From contig CAVVGE010000006.1 of NCBI GenBank assembly GCA_963747735.1, positions 496,001 to 560,000 on the forward strand: a stretch of 64,000 nucleotides of DNA, written 5' to 3'. Position 1 is the stretch's first letter, and every line of letters begins with the position of its first letter. A program made the translations under genes and the position numbers. Positions 26,877 through 34,658 of this stretch are shown here, in pieces. The stretch comes from AP-15 sp963747735 (lineage in GTDB: Bacteria > Pseudomonadota > Alphaproteobacteria > ATCC43930 > CGMCC-115725). Under the pieces are notes generated by a model. It worked only from the letters and a program-made list of their open reading frames with translations, made no database searches and had not been told where the DNA came from.

Positions 26877-27638
26877 GTGCTCGACCGCATCCTGATCACC
26901 AATGACGACGGCATCGCCGCCCCCGGCCTCGAAATCCTCGAAGGGATCGCCGCCCTGCTCGCGCATGAGGTCTGGGTGGTCGCGCCCGAGCACGACCAGA
27001 GCGGAATTTCGCATGCGGTCAGCCTGCATGACCCGATCCGGGTCGCTGAGCGCGGGCCGCGCCGGTTCGGCATCCAGGGGACGCCCGGCGATTGCGCGGT
27101 GATGGCGCTCGGCCGGCTGATGCCGTCACCGCCGCAGCTCTTGCTGTGCGGCGTCAACCGCGGCGCCAATCTCGGGATCGAGACCGTGTTTTCCGGCACC
27201 GTCGGCGGGGCGATGACCGGAATGATGCTCGGCGTCCCGTCGATCGCGCTGAGCCAGGCCTGGACCGACCGCGCCCATGTCCGCTGGGAGACCGCTGCGG
27301 CGCTCGGCCCGGGCGTCGTGCGGCAATTGCTGGCGCTCGGCTGGCCGGCGGGGGTGTGCCTCAACGTCAACTTCCCCGACCTGCCGCCGGAAGAGGCCGG
27401 GCCGCTGACCCTGGCGCGGCAAGGGGCGGGCGTTATCGAAGGGATCGACGCGCAGCCGCGCACCGATTTGCGCGGCGTGCCATATTTCTGGATCGGGTTT
27501 CGCCGCGGCCCGCGCGACCAGGGGCCGGAAAGCGATCTCGACGCGGTCTTGGCCGGCCGGATCGCCGTCACTCCGTTGCGCTGCGACCGCACCGATGAAG
27601 CGGCCTATGCGGCCCTGGCGCGGGCGCTGCCGCGCTGA
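26877..27638 (+). CDS. surE: 5'/3'-nucleotidase SurE
   Basis: SurE is a metal-dependent nucleoside monophosphatase and exopolyphosphatase linked to stationary-phase survival. The N-terminal RILITNDDGIAAPGL carries the metal-binding DD, followed by VVAPEHDQSG, GTPGDCAVMA, CGVNRGANLG, YSGTVGGAMTG-like FSGTVGGAMTG and CLNVNFPDLP. Starting at GTG 26877 gives 253 residues, the usual length, with GGAG 7 bases upstream. ATG 26838 would add 13 residues of no similarity. It is normally next to pcm or nlpD; here it stands alone, divergent from the cyclase. Confidence 0.94.
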   Translation: MLDRILITNDDGIAAPGLEILEGIAALLAHEVWVVAPEHDQSGISHAVSLHDPIRVAERGPRRFGIQGTPGDCAVMALGRLMPSPPQLLLCGVNRGANLGIETVFSGTVGGAMTGMMLGVPSIALSQAWTDRAHVRWETAAALGPGVVRQLLALGWPAGVCLNVNFPDLPPEEAGPLTLARQGAGVIEGIDAQPRTDLRGVPYFWIGFRRGPRDQGPESDLDAVLAGRIAVTPLRCDRTDEAAYAALARALPR

Positions 27639-27650
27639 CCGCCGACCGGC

Positions 27651-28556
27651 TCATGGCCGGGACAGGAAGATCCGGTGCGACCCATAGGACAACCAGGCGC
27701 GCCGCGTGCGCAGGAAATCGGCGCCGAGCACCAGGTCGGCGTCTTGCAAGCCGAGCGCGGCGACGACGATGACCGGGTCGCGCACCACCTCGCCGCCAAT
27801 GTCGAGACGGTTGAAACGGTGGGCGCGCGACTTGACGGTTTCGGCCGCGGCCCCGCGCAGATTGGCCGATGGGTCGCGGGCCAGCGCCGACCCGGTGACG
27901 CCGGCGGCGGCCGCGGCCTCGGCATCGAGCGCGGTCAATTGCGCGCCGGTGTCGATCAGCGCCGCCAGCCGATGCCCGTCGAGGCTGACCGGAAAGAACA
28001 GCCGGTCGTGCAGCGACCGGTTTGCCGAAATGGCGATATAGGGCTCGCGCCACGGCGGTGCCGAGATCGGGCAGGGTGGCTTTTCATAAAGGACCAGCCG
28101 GTTTTGCGGCAGGTCGATCTCGACCTCGAAGCTGCCGAGAAAATCCGCCCCCAAGAGGCCGTCGAGCGGCTTGCCGCCGGCGCTCGGCAGCGATACCGAG
28201 CCGACCAGCACACGGAAATCGGTGATTGTCGCGCTGCCGAGGCCGAGGCTGCGCAATCGCGCGTCGCCGCTCGACACCGCCGCGCCGAGGCTGCGCATCC
28301 GCCGGGCATATTCGTAATGCGCGGCAACCCCGAGCCGTTTCGCCGCCGCAATGCTCAAAATCGTCCGCTCGGCGCCGGTGTCGGCGAGAAAAGTCGCCGG
28401 CGCGCCGTTGACCCGCACCGTGACGAGCGGAACATTGCCAAGTCGCGTGACCGGAATCTCGGCCGGGCGCCCCGGCCGGCACTGTGCCGCAACACCCGCG
28501 GCACCGGCAGCGAGCGCGAGCAAAACACCCGCCACCAGCCCAAAGAGGCGCGTCAC
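27651..28556 (-). CDS. Exported retropepsin-like aspartyl protease with two domains
   Basis: This is a 301-residue protein with a signal peptide (to about residue 24, GVAAQ). It has two clan AA pepsin-fold half-domains, each with a catalytic motif: ADTGAERTIL at ~57 and IDTGAQLTALD at ~200. GLLGADFLGSF and VLGADFLRTRRAW are the flap-end hydrophobic-Gly segments. In bacteria this family (gag-polyprotein-like aspartyl proteases) acts in the periplasm; substrates are unknown. Start is GTG 28556, as no ATG is available that keeps the signal peptide. It is convergent with surE, with 12 bp between. Confidence 0.85.
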   Translation of the reverse strand: MTRLFGLVAGVLLALAAGAAGVAAQCRPGRPAEIPVTRLGNVPLVTVRVNGAPATFLADTGAERTILSIAAAKRLGVAAHYEYARRMRSLGAAVSSGDARLRSLGLGSATITDFRVLVGSVSLPSAGGKPLDGLLGADFLGSFEVEIDLPQNRLVLYEKPPCPISAPPWREPYIAISANRSLHDRLFFPVSLDGHRLAALIDTGAQLTALDAEAAAAAGVTGSALARDPSANLRGAAAETVKSRAHRFNRLDIGGEVVRDPVIVVAALGLQDADLVLGADFLRTRRAWLSYGSHRIFLSRP

Positions 28557-28597
28557 CGCGACGATGCCGGACTGAGGCGCGTCGTCAATTGCTTGCC

Positions 28598-28939
28598 CTA
28601 CAGGAGAATAGGCTGCAGTGCGAGAGGCTGACGGGTCTCAAGGTCGCTGCGAGGAGCCCCTCCCCCTCGATGGGAATTATATACTTTCCAAACACGGCTG
28701 ATACAGCGCTCTGGCGCGGCTGACGCCTCGTTATTCATCGGTTTCGGTTTTTCCGGCTTCGGCTTCGCTGTCGCGAGCCGCTCTAGGTTCGTATCGAATA
28801 CGGCCTCATCTTCGCTGCATTCGGCCTCCCGAGCAGACTCGATGAACCGTTCTGCCTGATTTTTGCCGGCTCGCGTTCCGGTTTTCAACTTCTTGGTCTT
28901 CGAAGGTCTAATTGAGGTCTTAGCGCGACCGGTTTGCAT
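28598..28939 (-). CDS. Small basic hypothetical protein, third gene of the PIN operon
   Basis: This is a 113-residue Lys-rich protein. The middle part (RAGKNQAERFIESAREAECS-EDEAVFDTNLERLA) resembles short conserved hypotheticals of rhizobia and relatives in which an SxRF helix is followed by a DEDEAxFD motif. The tail after about residue 68 shows no pattern. Its start overlaps the 3' end of the PIN gene by 55 bp, so it is likely translated from the same message. The extent at both ends is uncertain. Confidence 0.5.
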   Translation of the reverse strand: MQTGRAKTSIRPSKTKKLKTGTRAGKNQAERFIESAREAECSEDEAVFDTNLERLATAKPKPEKPKPMNNEASAAPERCISRVWKVYNSHRGGGAPRSDLETRQPLALQPILL

Positions 28940-29403
28940 ATCGTGAGCCTATTGCCTGCCACGTTGCCCGAAAGCGGAATCAATCCTAAACTCTTGCCGG
29001 TACCATGTTCATCGAACGTATGAAATTCGTCTACGCGATAAAGTATAGCTGTGGCCAAATGAATTGCGTCGGGTGCTGAAAGCGTCTTGTTTCCAAATTC
29101 CTCTTGTCTAGCTGAGTAACAATCTCGCAAATCGTGAGCAATAGCCGCTACTTTTATATCCTTGCTCACGCGATTTATTCGTTTCAAAAGACCCGTAAAT
29201 AGGTTATAAAATCCCACCGGGATTTTAGAGGCAAGCACCTCTACGGACGTTAGGACCGAGGTCATTATCCGAACTTCGCGACGCCTGCATCGTTCGACTA
29301 ATTCGCGCACGCCATCCATTTCGCCTGTTTTGCGTTCTTCATCTTTAAGCCACGCCAAGAACAGGCAGGTGTCCCAATAATAGAGCGGGTTATCGCCAGG
29401 CAT
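28885..29403 (-). CDS. PIN-domain ribonuclease-like protein
   Basis: This is a 172-residue single PIN domain. Acidic metal ligands are visible: Asp11 in YYWDTCLFLAWL, Glu in LTSVEVLAS, and Asp in SAPDAIHLATA, with a final TFDEHG segment. It is related to VapC-like RNases. ATG 29403 has GGGAG 7 bases upstream and overlaps the end of the upstream gene by 14 bp, so the two are co-translated. The AT-richer composition sets this operon apart from its neighbours and suggests transfer. Confidence 0.78.
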   Translation of the reverse strand: MPGDNPLYYWDTCLFLAWLKDEERKTGEMDGVRELVERCRRREVRIMTSVLTSVEVLASKIPVGFYNLFTGLLKRINRVSKDIKVAAIAHDLRDCYSARQEEFGNKTLSAPDAIHLATAILYRVDEFHTFDEHGTGKSLGLIPLSGNVAGNRLTICKPVALRPQLDLRRPRS

Positions 29404-30199
29404 CGCGAAGCTCCCGCACAAACGCCTCGCTTGTCAATGCGCCCGTCGCATCAGGTGCCCGTCCTCTCAACTCTTCCCAATCAGGTAACGCATCTTCAGG
29501 CGGGACCGCATCAATCTGCGCTACGGCTATTTGGTGAGGGAAATTGGCTCCAACTCGATAACGCAACGTTCCCGCGACCTCGACGCGGCAACCAACGGCG
29601 GAAACTGCATCGTCATACAAACGCGCGGGGAAATGGCATGTAACTTTCCGCGGGCCTATTTCGGGATAGATATGGAAGGTATTGGCGCCCAAATGCACAT
29701 TGATTTGGTCAAGCATTCCTTCGACGCTACCATCGGTTTCTTCATCAACGGCAAGAGCCTCGTCTATTTTGAGACCCACACGCTCAGTCAAATCAAACCG
29801 GTGATCGTTGAAGATTAGACTTGCATTCTTGACCGTTTTCCCGACCGGCCTTACCAAAGTCCGTATGTCATCAAGCACGTCCGCATCAACATCGGTCAGG
29901 CGTTCGCCGGTCTCAATTGCCTGAGCAATGCGGACTAAGCTATCGATGACAAGGCGTCCAGCGTATCGTTGCTTAGGAAGCTGATGCGGTTCAAGGACCA
30001 CGCGAATTGGGCTACTGTAAGACAGATCGGCTATTCGGAAATAGCTGGCAGAGCGGCCGTTGTTCGTCTCACGATCAAGCCGTGTAAGCGTCGCGCTGAG
30101 GCTTTGAATTTGGGACATGAACGCAGCAAGGCGAACTTGGCCATCGTCCTCGGGAAGGCCCTCGATTACCAATGTAACGCGATCATCTACGGCCATCAT
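29390..30199 (-). CDS. Uncharacterised protein upstream of and overlapping the PIN gene
   Basis: This is a 269-residue soluble acidic protein that I do not recognise. It has an N-terminal alpha/beta part (VTLVIEGLPEDDGQVRLAAF), a helical middle (LSATLTRLDRETNN), and a C-terminal small-barrel-like segment (CRVEVAGTLRYRVGANFPHQIAVAQIDAVPPED). No DNA-binding HTH is obvious, so it is not a standard VapB antitoxin. Alternative starts are GTG 30208/30205 and ATG 30199/30196; the GTG abuts the stop of the truncated transposase. The conserved layout with a PIN nuclease suggests a toxin-antitoxin-like or RNA-processing partner. Confidence 0.7.
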   Translation of the reverse strand: MMAVDDRVTLVIEGLPEDDGQVRLAAFMSQIQSLSATLTRLDRETNNGRSASYFRIADLSYSSPIRVVLEPHQLPKQRYAGRLVIDSLVRIAQAIETGERLTDVDADVLDDIRTLVRPVGKTVKNASLIFNDHRFDLTERVGLKIDEALAVDEETDGSVEGMLDQINVHLGANTFHIYPEIGPRKVTCHFPARLYDDAVSAVGCRVEVAGTLRYRVGANFPHQIAVAQIDAVPPEDALPDWEELRGRAPDATGALTSEAFVRELRDAWR

Positions 30200-30207
30200 G
30201 CGCACCA

Positions 30208-30770
30208 CTACCTTGCTGCGATTGCCGATGAGTCCCGGTAGGTGAGCCGTTTGCCAATGACCTCGCGCAATGCCGCTTCGGTCCGCGCTGTGTCGCCAAC
30301 ACCGAGCGCCACGCGCTGATTGTACCTGAAATCGAACTCGGCCAGATACCGCTTCAAATGCTGCTGGCTCACATGGTGATACGTTCCCATGATGCCGCGC
30401 TTCAGGGTGGCGAAGTAGCCTTCTACAGTGTTGGTATGAGCCTCGCCGCGCACGTACTCGCCGATCCCGTGGTTGACGGCTTCGTGCTTGGCGGACATCG
30501 GGCCGAGAATGCGGTATTGACCTTGGCCGTCCGTCATCAGGTAGGACGCCAGGTCAAGCTGAGCGGCCAGGATCGGACGCAGCGTCAGTGCGTCGACGGC
30601 CGGGACATGGTGCGAGTGCACCGCGCCACCTCGCTGGACTAGCGAGAACACGGCTTCCTTGCCCTTGCCGCCGATATTGCCCTCGACCCGCTTCCAGGCG
30701 TGCTTGTTCTTCTCCCGGCCGCCGACGAAGGTCTCATCCGCCTCCACGATCTTGCCGTCGCCGCCCATCG
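30208..30770 (-). pseudogene. IS1595-family transposase (ISXO2-like), N-terminally truncated
   Basis: This is the DDE domain of an IS1595 transposase: VEADETFVGGREKNKHAWKR, LMTDGQGQY, the H-TNTVEGYF-LKRGIMGTYHH segment, EFDFRYNQR and a C-terminal VGKRLTYR. The N-terminal zinc ribbon is absent because the frame runs straight into palindromic repeat R2 at 30771. The stop TAG (30208-30210) touches the start of the PIN-operon's first gene, so the insertion lies immediately upstream of that operon. No terminal inverted repeat was identified. Confidence 0.8.
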
Positions 30771-30878
30771 CCTCCCCTCGATGGGGGAGGGCGGGGTGGG
30801 CGTGATGTTGCGGCACCGCCTCGACGACACGGCGACCTCACCCTCTCCCAACCCTCCCCCATCGAGGGGGAGGGCTTT
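30771..30878. repeat. Intergenic palindromic repeat, copy R2
   Basis: CCTCCCCTCGATGGGGGAGG at the left and CCCTCCCCCATCGAGGGGG at the right form two strong hairpins, joined by ACCTCACCCTCTCCCAACC. The architecture equals R1 (1640-1782). It cuts off the 5' part of the IS1595 transposase. Confidence 0.75.
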
Positions 30879-30922
30879 ACGTGCCGATTGGGGTGGCAAT
30901 TGAGGCAATTGACGACAGGCTG

Positions 30923-31318
30923 CTAGCCGACGATCGCCATCCCCTGGACTTCGACCAGCAGCTCCGGGCGGGCGAGGCCGGCGACGGTGATCAAGGCGCT
31001 CGCCGGAAAATTGTCGCCGAAGATTTCCTGGCGCAGCTGCGTGAAGCGGTCGCCGTAGCGCGCATCGGTGATGAACACGGTCATCGTCACCATGTCGGCG
31101 AGCTTGCCGCCGGCTTCGGCCAAGGTGGCGCCGAGCCGCGCAAACACCTCGCGGACCTGCCCGTCGAAATCGGCGGCGAGCGATTTGCCTGACGCATCGG
31201 CCGCGCCGACCTGTCCGGCGAGCCACACGATTTTGCCGCCCTCGGTGACGACCGCCTGCGAATAGGCGCGCGCCTGCGCCGCTTCCCGCTTGAGCCACCG
31301 CCTTTCGACGCCCGCCAT
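30923..31318 (-). CDS. RidA/YjgF family protein
   Basis: This is a 131-residue RidA-superfamily protein (trimeric, chorismate-mutase-like fold; archetype is 2-iminobutanoate deaminase). Visible features are YSQAVVTEGGKIVWLAGQVG, QVREVFARLGATLAEAGGKL, MVTMTVFITD and the C-terminal LARPELLVEVQGMAI with Glu. The Arg of the RidA signature is replaced by LARPELLVEV, as in the Rid2-7 groups. ATG 31318 is preceded by GGGAGG. It has no operon partner. Confidence 0.88.
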   Translation of the reverse strand: MAGVERRWLKREAAQARAYSQAVVTEGGKIVWLAGQVGAADASGKSLAADFDGQVREVFARLGATLAEAGGKLADMVTMTVFITDARYGDRFTQLRQEIFGDNFPASALITVAGLARPELLVEVQGMAIVG

Positions 31319-31567
31319 CGCTGCCTCCCGCCCGATCAAAACCGTCGCCACCGCGCGGCACCGGGCCGACGGCGACAGTGACCTTGGCGCAGCGCAATGA
31401 GCATGTCCAGCCGCCGGGAGCCCGCCGATCGGCTTGGACCGCCGCGATCGAAAATGGCACAGTGCCTTCGATGGCGGTTGCTTGCGTGCCCGCGGCGCCG
31501 CCATTCCGCTGCCCCCGATTTCGCGCAGGTCCACAGTTTGAATTGCCGGCGTCGTTAGGAGATCTGC

Positions 31568-32071
31568 ATGTTTCGTTGGAGTAGACTGCGTTTTTCTTTG
31601 AATATGGCATACGACCGCTTTGAAACGGTCATTTCCTCGATCGTCATATTTCTTGTATCCTTAGTCATCATACATGCGATCGTCATCGTCGGGATCATGC
31701 TGTTTCAGGATTTCAGCGCCGGCATCAATGCTCAGGAATCTGCGGCGATGAAGGAAACCTTCGGGGTGATGCTGACCGTGCTGATCCTGGTCGAGTTCAA
31801 CCATTCGATCGTGCTGGCGATGCGCCGGCATTCCGGGGTGCTGCAGGTGCGCGTCGTGGTGCTGATCACGATCATCGTTATCGCGCGCAAGCTGATCCTG
31901 CTCGACTACGCGACGACGAGCATCCAGACCCTGCTCGGGCTCGGCGGGCTGGCGCTGTCGCTGGGTGCGCTTTATTGGCTGTTGAGCGATGTCGAGCGCC
32001 GCCGCTCGCGCCGCGCCGACGAAGCGGACGAGCTCACCGCCTCCGGCGAAGGGGCCGCTGCTCAGCGATAG
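31568..32071 (+). CDS. PsiE family phosphate-starvation-inducible membrane protein
   Basis: This is a 167-residue inner-membrane protein with four predicted helices (about 22-45, 65-85, 92-112 and 118-140), matching the PsiE family. Signatures are the conserved MLTVLILVEFNHSI segment and the ARKLILLD motif. AGGAG lies 7 bases upstream of ATG 31568. A charged cytoplasmic tail (VERRRSRRADEADE) follows. Its function is unknown; in E. coli psiE responds to phosphate limitation, but no Pho box was recognised here. The 3' end overlaps the convergent neighbour by 10 bp. Confidence 0.85.
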   Translation: MFRWSRLRFSLNMAYDRFETVISSIVIFLVSLVIIHAIVIVGIMLFQDFSAGINAQESAAMKETFGVMLTVLILVEFNHSIVLAMRRHSGVLQVRVVVLITIIVIARKLILLDYATTSIQTLLGLGGLALSLGALYWLLSDVERRRSRRADEADELTASGEGAAAQR

Positions 32072-32712
32072 AGCTCGATCTTGGCCTCGCGGAACCAGAC
32101 GGTGTTGGGCGGAGCGGCGGAAATCGGCCCGTTGATGCCGAACACGGCGAGCTGAAAGCGGTCGCCCGGCTCGACCGCGTCGCTGAGCACGAGGCGGTTG
32201 GGCATGTTGAACCCCTGGATCGTGGCCGGGCTCGGCCGGCCCGCGGCGCGCGGCAACTCGCCGTTCACCCAGATCTCGGCATAGTCGTCGATATTGGCGG
32301 TCAGCACCGCCTTGGCGCCGGCCGGGTCGAAATCGCCGATCCGCGCCGGGACCGTCAGCAGCGCGCGAAACCAGATGAACGAGACCCGGCCGCCGCCGCG
32401 CTTGGCCGCGAGCTCCCTGGCGCCGATCACCGGCCAGGAGGAATCGTCAAAACCGCTTTCGCCGGCATGCGGCGAGATGTCGTAGGTGGTCTTGAATTCG
32501 GGCATGGCGCCGGGGATCGCCGGCGCCTCGACGATCTTTGCCTCCATCGTCTTCCACTTGGCGCCGAACAGCGCCGACCCCTCCGGCGTCATCAGATCGA
32601 CCGCGCATAAGGGCGGCAACGACGGGGCGATCGTCGGCGCGGCAGCGGCCATCGCGACGGCGGGCAGGGCGGCGGCGGGCAGGGCGCCCCGGTTCGCGGG
32701 CTGAGTGGGCAT
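32062..32712 (-). CDS. Exported protein with galactose-binding-like beta-sandwich
   Basis: This is a 216-residue protein. An Ala-rich signal peptide (to ~30) is followed by one jelly-roll domain with FDDSSWPVIGARELAAKRG, IWFRALLTVPA, AEIWVNGELP and NRLVLSDAVEPGDRFQLAVFGING. These are the usual strands of the glycosyl-hydrolase-2 sugar-binding/discoidin-like fold. It probably binds a carbohydrate or cell-wall component in the periplasm. ATG 32712 has AGGAGAA upstream. It lies 39 bp downstream of the TauE gene on the same strand and could be co-transcribed. Confidence 0.7.
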   Translation of the reverse strand: MPTQPANRGALPAAALPAVAMAAAAPTIAPSLPPLCAVDLMTPEGSALFGAKWKTMEAKIVEAPAIPGAMPEFKTTYDISPHAGESGFDDSSWPVIGARELAAKRGGGRVSFIWFRALLTVPARIGDFDPAGAKAVLTANIDDYAEIWVNGELPRAAGRPSPATIQGFNMPNRLVLSDAVEPGDRFQLAVFGINGPISAAPPNTVWFREAKIELYR

Positions 32713-32751
32713 TTTATCGGTTCTCCTCTGCCGGTGTGCCAAACCTTAACC

Positions 32752-33579
32752 TTAACCGATCAAGCTTGCGGCGAAACGCGCCGAGACCGCGAGCAGAAAA
32801 AGGCCAAAGCCGATTTCGAGCCGCCGCTTTGGCAAAGCGTGGGCGAAGCGCGCGCCGACCGGCGCGATTGCGCTCGAAATCGGCGCGATCAGGATGATGC
32901 CGATCACCGAGACAAAACCGATCGACAGCGGCGGCAGCAGGTGCTGGCGCGGCAGGCCGGCGAGCGCATAGCCGACCGTGCCGGCAATCGTGATCGGCAC
33001 GCCGATCCCGGCCGCGGTCGCGACCGCATTGTGGATCGGCGTTTTGTAAAGGGTCAGCACCATCGTGGCGAGCGAGCCGCCGCTGATCCCCATCAGGCTC
33101 GACCCGAGACCGATCAAAAACCCCCAGCAGCGCATCGCCGATCGCCCCGGCAGTTCGCTCCCGAGGGTCCAGCTCTCGCCGCCGAGCAGCAGCTTTGCCG
33201 CGATGACCGCGGCGATCACGACAAAGACGATCTTGAACACGCCTTCCGGGGCCAAGGCCGCGATGACCGAGCCGACACCGACGCCGAGGACCGCCGGCAA
33301 CGCCCACGCGCCGAGCACGCCCGGAACCACCAGCCCCCTGGCGCGGTGCGCCCGGTAGGATCGGATCGCGGTCGGCACGATGATCGCGAGCGAGGTCCCG
33401 ACGCAGAGCTGGAAGCGCACCGTCTCGGGCACGCCGAACACCCCGAACGCCTCGAACAGCACCGGCACGATCACGGCGCCGCCACCGATGCCGAACAATC
33501 CGGCGAGCAGTCCGGTGACGATGCCGGCGGCGACGATCGCCGCCGCGAGCCAGATTAATTCGCCGAACGGCGCCGCCAT
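32752..33579 (-). CDS. Sulfite exporter TauE/SafE family permease
   Basis: This is a 275-residue integral membrane protein with about eight helices. It has the repeated family motif LLAGLFGIGGGAVIVPVL (about 24-41) and its second-half counterpart GLGSSLMGISGGSLATMVL. TauE/SafE proteins export sulfite, sulfoacetate or other organosulfur anions. AAGGAG precedes ATG 33579. No taurine or sulfonate genes are adjacent, so the substrate is open. Confidence 0.9.
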   Translation of the reverse strand: MAAPFGELIWLAAAIVAAGIVTGLLAGLFGIGGGAVIVPVLFEAFGVFGVPETVRFQLCVGTSLAIIVPTAIRSYRAHRARGLVVPGVLGAWALPAVLGVGVGSVIAALAPEGVFKIVFVVIAAVIAAKLLLGGESWTLGSELPGRSAMRCWGFLIGLGSSLMGISGGSLATMVLTLYKTPIHNAVATAAGIGVPITIAGTVGYALAGLPRQHLLPPLSIGFVSVIGIILIAPISSAIAPVGARFAHALPKRRLEIGFGLFLLAVSARFAASLIG

Positions 33580-33661
33580 GACGGCTCCTTGCTCGATTGG
33601 CGCATTTTGCTAGGGTTTATCATAATCGTCCGCCGAAACCCGGCGCCTACAGGAGAGACAG

Positions 33662-34546
33662 ATGAGCGACAGCGAGATCGGCGCCTTGCGCGCAAAGCTG
33701 GCGAGCCGGCCGCGTTCCGACGATTACCGCCAGCGGCGCCGCGACATCGATGCCCGCGGCCTGGCATACCGGCTCGCTCCCGATATCGGGGTCGAGCCGG
33801 TGACGGCCGGCGGGGTGCGGGCCGAGTGGACCGCGACACCGGGCGACGATCGCGGCGCGGCCCTCCTCTATCTGCATGGCGGCGGCTATGTCATCGGCTC
33901 GCTCGACAGCCACCGCCATCTTGCCGCCGAGGCCGGCCGCGCCTGCGGCATGCCGGCGCTGGCGCTCGATTATCGGCTGGCACCCGAGCATCCTTTTCCG
34001 GCGGCGGTCGAGGACGCGCTCGCCGGCTATCGTTTTTTGCTGGGACGCGGGGTTGGGGCCGACCGGATTGCGCTTGCCGGCGACAGCGCCGGCGGCGGCC
34101 TGGTGGTCGGGCTGATGGTGGCGCTCCGCGAGGCCGGCCTGCCGCAACCGGGCTGCGGCTGGTGCATCTCGCCCTGGGTCGATATGGAGGCGATCGGCGA
34201 CAGCATGACGGGGAAGGCCGCCGCCGACCCGACCGTGCAGCGCGCCGGCATCCTCGACATGGCCAGGCTCTATCTGAACGGCGCCGACCCGCGCTCGCCA
34301 TTGGCCGCACCGCTCTATGCCGATCTGAAGGGTCTCGCGCCGCTGTTGATCCAGGTCGGCGCCGCCGAGACCTTGCTCGACGATGCAGTCCGCCTGGCCA
34401 AAGCCGCAGGTGCGGCCGATGTCCGCGTCGATCTCCAGGTCTGGCCCGAGATGATCCATGTCTGGCACCTGTTTCATCCCGAATTGCAGGCCGGCCGGCG
34501 CGCGATCGAAGCCGGCGGGGCCTTCGTCCGCGCCACGGCGCGGTGA
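33662..34546 (+). CDS. Alpha/beta hydrolase, hormone-sensitive-lipase (family IV esterase) type
   Basis: This is a 294-residue cytoplasmic esterase. It shows the oxyanion-hole HGGG (72-75), YRLAPEHPFPAA, the nucleophile Ser142 in GDSAGG, and a C-terminal His in EMIHVWHLF. These are the hallmarks of the HSL/BFAE family acting on short acyl esters. AGGAGAGACAG precedes ATG 33662. It is divergent from the TauE gene. The substrate is unknown. Confidence 0.92.
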   Translation: MSDSEIGALRAKLASRPRSDDYRQRRRDIDARGLAYRLAPDIGVEPVTAGGVRAEWTATPGDDRGAALLYLHGGGYVIGSLDSHRHLAAEAGRACGMPALALDYRLAPEHPFPAAVEDALAGYRFLLGRGVGADRIALAGDSAGGGLVVGLMVALREAGLPQPGCGWCISPWVDMEAIGDSMTGKAAADPTVQRAGILDMARLYLNGADPRSPLAAPLYADLKGLAPLLIQVGAAETLLDDAVRLAKAAGAADVRVDLQVWPEMIHVWHLFHPELQAGRRAIEAGGAFVRATAR

Positions 34547-34658
34547 CCCGCTGCGGGGTTTGATGCCGAGGGCCTCGATGCAACCAAATGCGCAAGGAGT
34601 GCGTTGACCAGCACGGCTTGTGCTGCCGATCACGGGTGACACCGGTCAGTTCCGTATC

